Below, piece after piece: positions 25,027 through 33,596 of a stretch of DNA of 43,576 nucleotides (position 1 is the stretch's first letter; each line of letters begins with the position of its first letter). The notes under the pieces are model-generated. The model saw only the letters and a list, made by a program, of their open reading frames with translations, searched no databases and was not told the origin of the DNA. The stretch covers positions 1 through 43,576 of the forward strand of contig JAFGIP010000121.1 of NCBI GenBank assembly GCA_016929525.1. Direction: 5' to 3'. The stretch comes from Bacteroidales bacterium (GTDB lineage Bacteria; Bacteroidota; Bacteroidia; Bacteroidales; UBA10428). Both the position numbers and the translations under genes were made by a program.

Positions 25027-26067
25027 TTATTGTTCCCCCATCTGCATTCTCACGATGGCTTCTTCATTAATCCTTCTTTTCAGTGCATGGTGATATTCAT
25101 CGGCTCTTTTTTCGTCAAATTCGGTATAAGCTTTTGCAGACCACTCAAGGGCTTTATCCAGGTCGCCCAGTACTTCATACGCTACGGCAATATTATATGC
25201 AGCTCTTCCCCGGTGTTTTGCTTTGCCTTTCCGGTAAGCAACCATCCATGCATCGATGGCACCATCCCAGTCTGCAACTTTCGATTTTCTGACACCTTCT
25301 GTAAGTTTAGAGTTCTTTTTGGGCTTGTCATAAATATATCTTGAAATGGTATAATATACAGGAGAGATCCTTTCTCCATACAGATTTCCTGCATATCTGC
25401 TGGTCTGGTTTATCGAAGCTGTTTTATCAATCATACCCTGCACTGCAGCTGCGGGAGTTGCCCCGCTGTGTTGCCATCGTCGTGTTTCAGAGAAATGATA
25501 CTGGTCTGTAATTCCCTGCCCGGTCGGATCGTACATCCGGAATCCCAGGTTGATCGTTGCGACACCTTCGGCATAGTGTTTAACTACCAGGATCTTATTA
25601 CCGTCTTTATCTTGTTCTTCAACTTTTCGCGAAGTGTTAGTGACAATATAGTCCGAATCGAGGGTTTCAATGGCAACTACTCCGTCGGCATTATATTTCT
25701 GGCATAAATTCTGAATAATTCTCCATGGTAATGCTTCAGGAAATACCATTCCGCTGCTTTCTCCTTTGTATCTTTCAGTACCCCTGATTATTTTAAACCT
25801 TGGCGCATTCTGTATGGTCTCCACAACCCCTTCAATAGCATTCTGTGCTGCCTGTTCATCTTGTCTCATAAGTTCACCTGTCATCACTTCTTCCAATGCA
25901 TTGACCCTGCTTTCCGGTGATGCTGTTCTATCTATAATCACCAGTGTTTTTATATGTTGGGGGACATCAATAACGGCAGGTCTGAGTAAAGTAAGCTTTA
26001 CACTGGTAGAAGAACAAAACAGGATCATACAGGAGATGATCAATACTGATCTGGCTAGAATTTTCAT
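25027..26067 (-). CDS. DUF6340-family lipoprotein with C-terminal TPR-like repeats
   Basis: The 346-residue protein has a lipoprotein-like signal (MKILARSVLIISCMILFCSS). The middle (TLVIIDRTASPES, YNADGVVAIETLDSDY, GFRMYDPTGQGITDQ) matches the DUF6340 pattern common in Bacteroidota. The C-terminal 80 residues hold TPR-like helices (KVADWDGAIDAWMVAYRKG, AAYNIAVAYEVLGDLDKALE). It is expected in the periplasm or attached to the outer membrane, with an unknown protein-interaction role. The 323 bases upstream (26068-26390) hold no gene. Confidence 0.7.
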   Translation of the reverse strand: MKILARSVLIISCMILFCSSTSVKLTLLRPAVIDVPQHIKTLVIIDRTASPESRVNALEEVMTGELMRQDEQAAQNAIEGVVETIQNAPRFKIIRGTERYKGESSGMVFPEALPWRIIQNLCQKYNADGVVAIETLDSDYIVTNTSRKVEEQDKDGNKILVVKHYAEGVATINLGFRMYDPTGQGITDQYHFSETRRWQHSGATPAAAVQGMIDKTASINQTSRYAGNLYGERISPVYYTISRYIYDKPKKNSKLTEGVRKSKVADWDGAIDAWMVAYRKGKAKHRGRAAYNIAVAYEVLGDLDKALEWSAKAYTEFDEKRADEYHHALKRRINEEAIVRMQMGEQ

Positions 26068-26390
26068 GGCATTGTTATTTCTGATTATTAATGAATAGAT
26101 ATTAACAGAGTTAAGTTACAACGAAATTATACTTTCTGCAAGCCGGATACTAACTGAATACATGTAAGTTATAACCAATCATCGATCAACCATAAACTTT
26201 AAACTGTTTGTTTAATCGTGTAATTGTTGAATTGTTCATGTCTTATCTCACCTGCGTACCTTATAAACCTGATTTCGTCATTGCTGTATATGTTACATAT
26301 TTCATGGATAAAAGATTTCAAATCACAACAAGTTAATGTATATTAGGCATTACACTAATTCTAATTGCTATTAACTATAATTTTACAGCG

Positions 26391-28637
26391 ATGAAAAACA
26401 TATCATTTCTTAAATGTTTATCAGGTTTGATCTTCATGGGTTGTTTGAGTATTTCTTCAGTCTCAGCTCAACCCGATTGTGAATTCCTGGTCTGGTCAGA
26501 TGAATTTGATACCGACGGACTGGCAGATACCAATTACTGGGGCTACGACGTGGGTGATGGTTGCCCCTGGCTTTGCGGCTGGGGAAATAATGAACAACAG
26601 TACTATACTTACAGGGATACTGCCAATGCGCGTGTAAAAGACGGAGTACTGATTATTGAAGCCAGAAATGAATCAATGGGAGGAAGAGATTACACTTCTG
26701 CACGGCTTATCACCAACGATCTGTTTGAAATTACTTATGGCCGAATTGAAATATCGGCAAAACTTCCCGGAGGAGATGGTGTTTGGGCTGCGCTATGGAT
26801 GCTTGGTGATCAGCAATATTACGGAACGTGGCCTAATAATGGTGAAGTAGATATAATGGAATATGTCGGGAGATATCCGGGAGAGGTAACGGGCACCATT
26901 CATTGTTTAACAAACTATGGAGCCAGCGGCGATGGTTCTTCAATGGAAGTTCCCGATGCCGAATCGGTTTTTCATGTGTATGGAATTGACTGGAATCCCG
27001 ATTCAATTTCATTTTTTGTTGATGATTCTGTTTACCACGTTTATAATAACCTGGGTACAGGATGGCAGCAATGGCCTTATGACAAACCTTTCTATCTGAT
27101 AATGAATATTGCAATGGGAGGTAACCTTGGCGGAACGATCGATGATGCTATATTTGACGATCCTGTAACCATGGAGATCGATTATGTAAGGGTTTATCAG
27201 CAACCTGAAAACTCAGCAGTCAACGGACCTTCAGAAGTGGTTCCCGGACAGGGGGATATATTGTTCACCTCTTTGATACCTGCCAATAAATATATATGGG
27301 AAGTGCCTGACGGGGCGGAAATTATTTCCGGCCAGGATAACGACAGTGTATGGGTGAACTGGTCATGCGATTCGGATACATTAAGATTAACCTTAGAGAC
27401 TGACTGTGATACCGTTTTAATTGAGCATATAGTAAGCACCATTGATATTGAAATAAAGGGAGAAGATCTTGTGCATCCTCAGGAAACCGGTCTGGTGTTC
27501 TCAATACCTGTACTGGCATCAGGGACGTATTCATGGTCATTCCCTGCAGGTACAGTTCCTGTTGGTGAAACTGACTCAAATATTGTGGTTGTCAACTGGG
27601 GTTGCGATACGGGAACCGTTCTAATAAACTATACCGGTGTTTGTACTGAAGATTCTGTAATGTTGCCGGTGACGATTAGAACTCCAATGATCGAAGGGCC
27701 GACGTATATTGCTGCTAATGAAACAGGGGTTGATTTCAGAATTGACAGTATACTGAGCAGCACGTATCTTTGGACAGTTCCCGAAAATGTTACAATAACC
27801 GGCGGTCAGGGAACAACAGAGGTTACAACCGACTGGGCAGAGAACGGAGGAACTGTTATAGTTGAAGTTGAAAACGGATGCGGAACTATGGCAGACAGTA
27901 TTGAAGTAGCCATTAGTAATGATATAGTTATTTGCAATTTTGAAACGGTCATACCTGATTGGGTACCTTTTGATGGCGGCACTTTTGAGCAGATAACCAA
28001 CCCATTTATGGAAGGAATAAATATCAGTGATAACGTTGGTCAGACATATAAACTGGAAACTGCGCAGACATGGGGAGGAATATTTACTGATCTGCCATAT
28101 ACATTCAATTTTGATTTCAACAATACCATAATAATGAAAGTGTATGCTCCCAAGGCTTGTGAGATATTATGCAAGCTTGAAGCACCGGCATTGAGTGTTA
28201 CAACGCAGATCCCATTTGATCTTACAACTATAAATGAATGGACAACGGTGTCCTATAATTTTAATGGTGAACCGAGCGACACATATGACAGGCTAACTCT
28301 GTTCTTCGATTTTGGAAATACCGATCAGGATATTTATTTCTTCGACGATATAATATTTACCTATGTTGAACCTGAATCAATTGCAGAAAACAACATTGGC
28401 TCCCGGGATATTATTGTATATCCGAACCCTTCTGTCGGGACAATAAGAATTAGATACTCCGGCGATCTGGTAATTCAGGGACTCAATCTGTATGACATTT
28501 CCGGTAAAGAAGTATTCTCTGTGTCAGAGTACATTCCGGGAGATGTAATTTTACCGGATGGATTAAATGCAGGAGTATATATACTGAAAATAAAAACAGC
28601 CGGATCATTGCATACACAAAAAATTATAATCGAATAG
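26391..28637 (+). CDS. GH16 beta-glucanase with PKD-like domains and T9SS tail
   Basis: The 748-residue protein starts with a signal peptide ending VSAQ. The GH16 catalytic domain (about residues 30-275) carries the motif GEVDIMEYVG with nucleophile E152 and acid/base E157, consistent with a laminarinase-type endo-beta-glucanase. Three Ig/PKD-like repeats follow (about 278-510; each ends in a VNW or TDW strand), then a beta-sandwich of about 140 residues that resembles a carbohydrate-binding module, and a T9SS sorting domain (VYPNPSVGTIRI, LYDISGKEVF, GVYILKIK). It is probably surface-exposed or secreted and degrades beta-1,3-glucans. A terminator follows. Confidence 0.9.
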   Translation: MKNISFLKCLSGLIFMGCLSISSVSAQPDCEFLVWSDEFDTDGLADTNYWGYDVGDGCPWLCGWGNNEQQYYTYRDTANARVKDGVLIIEARNESMGGRDYTSARLITNDLFEITYGRIEISAKLPGGDGVWAALWMLGDQQYYGTWPNNGEVDIMEYVGRYPGEVTGTIHCLTNYGASGDGSSMEVPDAESVFHVYGIDWNPDSISFFVDDSVYHVYNNLGTGWQQWPYDKPFYLIMNIAMGGNLGGTIDDAIFDDPVTMEIDYVRVYQQPENSAVNGPSEVVPGQGDILFTSLIPANKYIWEVPDGAEIISGQDNDSVWVNWSCDSDTLRLTLETDCDTVLIEHIVSTIDIEIKGEDLVHPQETGLVFSIPVLASGTYSWSFPAGTVPVGETDSNIVVVNWGCDTGTVLINYTGVCTEDSVMLPVTIRTPMIEGPTYIAANETGVDFRIDSILSSTYLWTVPENVTITGGQGTTEVTTDWAENGGTVIVEVENGCGTMADSIEVAISNDIVICNFETVIPDWVPFDGGTFEQITNPFMEGINISDNVGQTYKLETAQTWGGIFTDLPYTFNFDFNNTIIMKVYAPKACEILCKLEAPALSVTTQIPFDLTTINEWTTVSYNFNGEPSDTYDRLTLFFDFGNTDQDIYFFDDIIFTYVEPESIAENNIGSRDIIVYPNPSVGTIRIRYSGDLVIQGLNLYDISGKEVFSVSEYIPGDVILPDGLNAGVYILKIKTAGSLHTQKIIIE

Positions 28638-28660
28638 ATGTTTTATTGAGATGAAATTGA

Positions 28661-28697
28661 AAAGCCCGGTAATCTTTTTATTGCCGGGCTCTTTATT
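28661..28697 (+). terminator. Intrinsic terminator after the GH16 gene
   Basis: AAAGCCCGGTAAT pairs with ATTGCCGGGCTCTTT around a T-rich loop and is followed by TTTATT. It separates the glucanase from the porin gene. Confidence 0.8.
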
Positions 28698-28766
28698 AAC
28701 ATACAATATTCTAATAATATTAACGGCGGGAATTTAACAGCATTTAAATATCACTTATTTTAGTTA

Positions 28767-28797
28767 TTGCAAATCACCCTAATTGCCGATACCTTTC
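28767..28797 (+). promoter_or_regulatory. Promoter of the porin-like gene
   Basis: TTG (28767-28769) and TACCTTTC (28790-28797), with a 20-base spacer, are close to the TTG...TAnnTTTG consensus. The transcript would begin about 52 bases before the ATG. Confidence 0.45.
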
Positions 28798-28853
28798 GTA
28801 ACTGTGAGTGTAAATAGAGTAATTGGTTTACCGGGAAATCCAAACTAACAGAT

Positions 28854-30029
28854 ATGAAAAAATTTGTTAATATTAATACAACAATGAGAAATTTTACGCT
28901 CATTTTTGTATCGGTTTTGGCATCTCAGTTTAACTCGAATATTGCTCAGGATGAATCCATATGCGAGCCATTTAATTGTGAAGCATCTTATACTGGTGAT
29001 GCAGCCAGAAATTTTTACGGAGGTATAAAAACAGGCAATGCATATCTTGGTATTATTGATTTATTAATGATAATTAATACTGAGGGACTCGGACTCTGGA
29101 AAGGAGGTAAGGTAGTTCTGCAAGTTGAGAATACTCACGGCGATATTCCGTCAGCTCAGTTAACAGGAGATATTCAGGCTTTCGATAATATTGAAAACGG
29201 TCATAATACATATTTGTTTCTGGCATATTATCAGCAGCAGATAAGTAACCTTTCGGTTACTATAGGCATAAATGATCTGAATGCTGATTTTCATGTTACA
29301 GAAAACTCATGCAATCTGATTAACAGTTCTTTCGGAATAATGTCATTGGCTCCACTGAATCTGCCTGTGCCTATTTTCCAAAAAACAGCACTAAGTTCGG
29401 TTTTAAGATATGATTTTTCAGAATCCTTTGCCCTGCAGACAGGAATTTACGATGGTGATCCGCTTAGCCTTGACGAAGATCAATACAACCTGAATCATAA
29501 CATCGGGAGAACAGAAGGTTATCTGAACATTACGGAAATACAGATTTCTCAGTCAATAAGTTCTTTAAACGGAGTAATTAAAATAGGATATCAGTACCAT
29601 AACTGGACATTCAGTAGTCTTTCTGATTCTACAGAACAGCGCACAGGGAACTTCGGATTATATTTTCTGAATGATCAGGATATTATTAATTCCGGTGGAG
29701 AAGGTCTTTATTTAGGAACTTTTTTCCAGTTTGGATGGGCTCCGAAGGATTACAATATCAATCCGCTGTATTTTGGTGCGGGATTCAATTTATCAGGCTT
29801 CGGTCAAAAACATTCGAACGATATCCTTACGTTTGGGGTTGCACACACCTGTATTTCCGACCCTGTTTCTGATATTGCCGGATCGGAAACCGCATTTGAA
29901 CTGAGTTATATCTTGCAGCTGCATACAAAAATTGCCATTCAACCGGATTTTCAATACATTCTCAACCCTTTGGCAGGAGGTAAGAAAGATGCAATTGTCG
30001 GAATGATAAGAATAAGCTTAACCGGATAA
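28854..30029 (+). CDS. OprB-like carbohydrate porin
   Basis: The 391-residue protein has an N-terminal signal (cleavage near NIAQ; an internal Met at residue 11 could also start it). It then shows the OprB pattern: ASYTGDAARNFYGGIKTGNAYLG near the N-terminus, LWKGGKVVLQVENTHGD, GINDLNADFHV, and a strand-rich barrel ending GMIRISLTG. OprB-type porins let sugars across the outer membrane. Its place after a GH16 glucanase suggests uptake of glucan fragments or glucose. Confidence 0.78.
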   Translation: MKKFVNINTTMRNFTLIFVSVLASQFNSNIAQDESICEPFNCEASYTGDAARNFYGGIKTGNAYLGIIDLLMIINTEGLGLWKGGKVVLQVENTHGDIPSAQLTGDIQAFDNIENGHNTYLFLAYYQQQISNLSVTIGINDLNADFHVTENSCNLINSSFGIMSLAPLNLPVPIFQKTALSSVLRYDFSESFALQTGIYDGDPLSLDEDQYNLNHNIGRTEGYLNITEIQISQSISSLNGVIKIGYQYHNWTFSSLSDSTEQRTGNFGLYFLNDQDIINSGGEGLYLGTFFQFGWAPKDYNINPLYFGAGFNLSGFGQKHSNDILTFGVAHTCISDPVSDIAGSETAFELSYILQLHTKIAIQPDFQYILNPLAGGKKDAIVGMIRISLTG

Positions 30030-30083
30030 TTATTCTTTAAAAAAATAAAAGCCGATGAGGCTGTCTTCTATGTTGAAAAACAA

Positions 30084-30176
30084 GCCCCGAAGACACCATT
30101 CGCTAAATATTCACAAATTTAATACATTGAAAATAAGTTCTTTGTGTATCCTGGAGATTTAGAGTCTTTGAGGCAA
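30084..30176. repeat. Dispersed inverted-repeat element, copy C
   Basis: The left end GCCCCGAAGACACC and the right end GAGTCTTTGAGGCAA are roughly complementary, and the inner TTCACAAATTT/TTCTTTGTG parts echo copies at 105-201 and 7672-7774. It lies in the porin-membrane protein gap. Confidence 0.45.
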
Positions 30177-30234
30177 TATTGCTTTTCTTTAACTTTTAAG
30201 ACGATTTCTTTTTTATATTACAACTCTTAGTGTA

Positions 30235-30600
30235 CTAGATAAAATATTTAGTAAGAATTAAAAGTGCAATCAGTATTATATTGCTTATTGTGCCTTCCAC
30301 GGTATCCGGCCAGCCAGCGACAGAAAGTAATATAGAGAATGCACAGATTCCAAATATTGCCGGAAAACAACATAACAGCGACAGGAATGCGGCAATTGCT
30401 GCCAGAAAAAAGCAAAAAGAAGTTAAAAGCCACAACATACCTATGATACGAATTCCGATAAATCCAATATCAATTCTTCCATTAAAAAGAGTTGTTCTGT
30501 AAGGCATTTCTTCCATACTGGCGACCTGCCATGGCACCAGAAATCCGATGAGATGAAATACTGCGTGAATAAGAAAAGCAATGCCAAGAATAATATTCAT
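30235..30600 (-). CDS. Small integral membrane protein, function unknown
   Basis: The 121-residue protein has about four hydrophobic helices: NIILGIAFLIHAVFHLIGFLV, then a polar loop (SMEEMPYRTTLFNGRIDIG), then IGMLWLLTSFCFFLAAIAAFL and the last helices. The layout with HAVFHLIGF is seen in hypothetical proteins of many bacteria, but no function is known to me. It stands alone on the minus strand. Confidence 0.6.
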   Translation of the reverse strand: MNIILGIAFLIHAVFHLIGFLVPWQVASMEEMPYRTTLFNGRIDIGFIGIRIIGMLWLLTSFCFFLAAIAAFLSLLCCFPAIFGICAFSILLSVAGWPDTVEGTISNIILIALLILTKYFI

Positions 30601-30663
30601 ATCAACAATGAGGCTGAAATAAAACAGACATAAAATTAAAGAATATACAGAAAAATAAAAACG

Positions 30664-31256
30664 TTAGCCCTGTTTTAACATTACTCCAAGAGTAAGAGTA
30701 ACCATCGGGTAACTGATATCAGTTTTTACAGGATTTTCACCATTTAACCGGTATTCGGCGTTAGCATACTGGTGCCTGTATTCCAGGCTGATGAGTAGAG
30801 CTAAGTAATCAAAAGATTTTATTTAATAATCTATGCCGCCACCGTGCATTAGTCCGCCATTGAAATTATAACTGTCGTAGTCTTTATATCTGCCGCTCCA
30901 GCCAACTGAATAGCCAGTCTGAAAATCCACAAATGGTGATCTCTCTTCCGGTGTGATGAAAGCAACAGAATTTAAATATAATGGTATGAAAAAATCTTTT
31001 TCCAGGAAGTCGACTCCGACACCATATCCGGTTCCAATTCTGTTATTTATCTTAATATTATATGAGTACTGAAATAAGCCCCCGGTCAGAAAATTTTGTG
31101 TTTCGTCTAAAATATATCCTCCGACAACAAAGCCTGCACTTAATCTCACGCATTTATTAATTTCGATTTTTGTTTCATCCTGAGCAAAAGTTCTGTCTAT
31201 AGAAAAGAATGTTAAGGGCATTAAAAAAAAAGAGCACTATATCCGCAAAGTTGCAT
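30664..31256 (-). pseudogene. Decayed outer-membrane beta-barrel gene
   Basis: The longest intact frame is 30823-31221, but coding similarity extends both ways. Downstream, the same frame continues after a TAA (at 30823-30825) as IKSFDYLALLISLEYRHQYA... to LGVMLKQG and a stop at 30664-30666, which reads like final barrel strands. Upstream, an ATG at 31254-31256 followed by CGYSALFFLMPLTFFS would give a proper signal peptide if the run of nine T (A on the plus strand, 31223-31231) had ten. Thus a one-base slip and one stop codon disable an otherwise complete small barrel protein. Confidence 0.65.
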
Positions 31257-31723
31257 TTTATTTAATTAACTGAATCGTTATTGATCCTTTTCTGATACTG
31301 AAATTCACTCTTTTTCATTGCCGGAACATTAAGACTTAATTCAGTTATTCATGGTTTTGGTTTTAAGTGAGGTTATAAGAAAGTCAACATTAAAATATTA
31401 ATTGTGACTTTTTGCATTTTTGCTACTAATCTTCGGCTCAGGTTTATCTGTTCGCAATAATTCCCGCCATATTCAGCTTTGATTTCGCCAAATTGATTTT
31501 GAACTATCGTATAACCTGGTCCCCTATAAGTATTCAAAAGAGTTTTAATTAAAATTACGGTACATTTATCAATCTTAAAACACTCAATTGGTGAACTGCG
31601 AACAAATATCGGTAAGTTGTAATGCGTAGAAGACTGAAACACCTAAAAGAATAAAAGACGATAAAATCTTTTATTAATATTTCATACTTTTACTTTTTAA
31701 TATAATGATTAAAACAATCTGTT
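31257..31723. other. Intergenic region without a supported gene
   Basis: An 89-codon open frame on the minus strand (31373-31642) has no signal, domain or ribosome site and is probably accidental or a gene remnant. I see no strong palindrome. Confidence 0.4.
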
Positions 31724-32560
31724 ATGGATAAAGCAAAAGAACTGGCTAATAAACTGGAAGCATGGTATATTAAAACTGATAAGGTGGTGATAGCATTATC
31801 AGGAGGAATAGACTCATCCTTAGTAACATATTCCGCGAGAAAAATACTCGGTAAACAAAATGCAATAGCTGTAATTTCAGCATCGGCATCGGTAAAACAG
31901 CGTGAATTGGATGATGCAAGAAAATTTTGTATGAAATATGATATTCTTCTGGATGAGGTAGATGCCGGAGAAATCGAAGATACAAATTATACCAGCAATC
32001 CAATTAATCGTTGTTACTATTGCAAATCGGCCCTTTATATTAAACTCGAAGAACTGATATCAGAGAAATACAAAGGTTATTATGTGCTAAATGGCAACAA
32101 TTTTTCTGATTTTAGCGATTACCGCCCCGGACTTGAAGCTGCAGCAATTCATAAGGTTTATTCACCCCTGGCAGAATGTCAATTCAATAAAGAAGACATT
32201 CGGTTAGTATCGCGTTATTATGGTTTAACAAACTGGAATAAACCGGCCAGCCCTTGTTTGAGTAGTCGTTTCCCATATAGAGAGAATATCACCAGGGAAA
32301 AACTACACATGGTGGAAATGGCAGAGAACTTTATCAGTGATAAAGGATTTAGCGATGTCAGAGTGCGTATAAGCAAAGGTTCGGCCCGTATTGAAGTACC
32401 CTCTGAAGAGATTGATGATCTCAGGGACATTTTTCCGGAAGTTTCAGCTTCAATTATAAATTTTGGCTTCAATAGCTGCGAAATAGATACCGAAGGACTT
32501 ATTTCCGGGAAACTTAACCGCACTATTGAAAAAGATGGATTGAATAAGAAAGTTGGTTAA
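31724..32560 (+). CDS. larE: LarE-type sulfur-insertion enzyme (three-cysteine form)
   Basis: LarE adds sulfur to the nickel-pincer cofactor of lactate racemase-type enzymes. The 278-residue protein has the PP-loop SGGIDS (26-31), FSDYRPGLEAA, and the C-terminal LTNWNKPASPCLSSRFPY and VRVRISKGSARIE. C178 corresponds to the sulfur-donating cysteine of Lactobacillus plantarum LarE. It also has C97 and C100 (NRCYYCK), as in the [4Fe-4S]-containing, catalytic LarE group. larA, larB and larC are not in the window. Confidence 0.88.
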   Translation: MDKAKELANKLEAWYIKTDKVVIALSGGIDSSLVTYSARKILGKQNAIAVISASASVKQRELDDARKFCMKYDILLDEVDAGEIEDTNYTSNPINRCYYCKSALYIKLEELISEKYKGYYVLNGNNFSDFSDYRPGLEAAAIHKVYSPLAECQFNKEDIRLVSRYYGLTNWNKPASPCLSSRFPYRENITREKLHMVEMAENFISDKGFSDVRVRISKGSARIEVPSEEIDDLRDIFPEVSASIINFGFNSCEIDTEGLISGKLNRTIEKDGLNKKVG

Positions 32561-32565
32561 TCTGG

Positions 32566-33450
32566 TTAAATCTCAATCCCAAAAAATCCTCTCAGCAGCA
32601 TACCGACACCAAAGCTTAAAAGGGCTACCCCTATACTTAATATTACCATTTCGCCAAATCTGCGGATGAATTTTTCTTCTTTAACAACCGAATAGTAATA
32701 ATTGAAGGCAGCAATGATTATAACTGCTGCTGCCAGTGTTAATCCTAGTGAAATGAATACGTTTTTAAAAAGCAGATACGGGAGAATAAGAATAACAACT
32801 GTAAGAATATATGCCATACCTGTATAAATGGAAGCTTTTACCGCATGTTTCTCAGAGCCTTCCGATTTGGTTGAAAGATATTCCGATGCCGCCATCGAAA
32901 AAGCAGCTGCAATACCTGTGATGGAACCTGTAAGTGCAATGAGTCCCGGGTTTTGCAGGGCAAAGGTAAGCCCGGCAAGAGCACCGGTAAGTTCAACCAA
33001 TGCGTCGTTAAGACCAAGAACCACAGATCCCATGTAGTTTATACGGTCTTCACGGATCATACCGATGAGTTCTTGTTCATGCTTTTCTTCATCTTCAATG
33101 ATTGACCTTACATTCGGCACATGTTCCAGTTTTGAATACAAAACCTGGTCGTTTTCTTCGTTCTTTTCCATGAGTTTCAGAACGAAAGTTGGTCCAAGAA
33201 CAAATGCAAAAAAGTTATAGACAAATATTTGCCACCGGTTGGGTTTAATAGTTTTACCGGTAAGTTGTTTGTAAAGATTATAGTGTTTAAGCTCATCTTC
33301 AGCCATTTTTTTTAAGAGTTTGCTGTTATTCTTATCTTTTTCCCGCCTGCTTAATTTGTTGTAAAGAATTGTTCCTGTTATTTCCTGCTCCTGAAAACGT
33401 TCCAGAAGTTGCAGTTCTGCTTTTGTAAGATTATCAGTATTACCAGTCAT
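32566..33450 (-). CDS. Ferritin-like/VIT1 fusion iron transporter (EVIT/MbfA-like)
   Basis: The N-terminal 140 residues are a ferritin-like (erythrin) four-helix domain with metal-ligand motifs ERFQEQEITG, AEDELKHYNLY and IEDEEKHEQEL. The C-terminal part is a VIT1/CCC1 membrane domain starting GSVVLGLNDALVELTGALAG and containing SMAASEYLSTKSE, with five helices. Related proteins such as MbfA export iron or manganese from the cytoplasm, with the erythrin domain sensing or binding the metal. It converges on larE with five bases between stops. Confidence 0.88.
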   Translation of the reverse strand: MTGNTDNLTKAELQLLERFQEQEITGTILYNKLSRREKDKNNSKLLKKMAEDELKHYNLYKQLTGKTIKPNRWQIFVYNFFAFVLGPTFVLKLMEKNEENDQVLYSKLEHVPNVRSIIEDEEKHEQELIGMIREDRINYMGSVVLGLNDALVELTGALAGLTFALQNPGLIALTGSITGIAAAFSMAASEYLSTKSEGSEKHAVKASIYTGMAYILTVVILILPYLLFKNVFISLGLTLAAAVIIIAAFNYYYSVVKEEKFIRRFGEMVILSIGVALLSFGVGMLLRGFFGIEI

Positions 33451-33596
33451 AATGTCCAGATTAGTTTAAAGTGATTACAGGATAAAAGTATAAAAATAGA
33501 TAACACGTAACTTTGTTGATGAAAAGTGTCGTTATGTTGAAATTATTAATCCGGTTGCCGATGTTTTAATAATTTTACATATCAGTTTAATAATAA

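Noticed and set aside
31373-31642. 89-codon minus-strand frame before larE
   Set aside because: It has no recognisable family, signal or ribosome site; a gene remnant is possible but cannot be supported.
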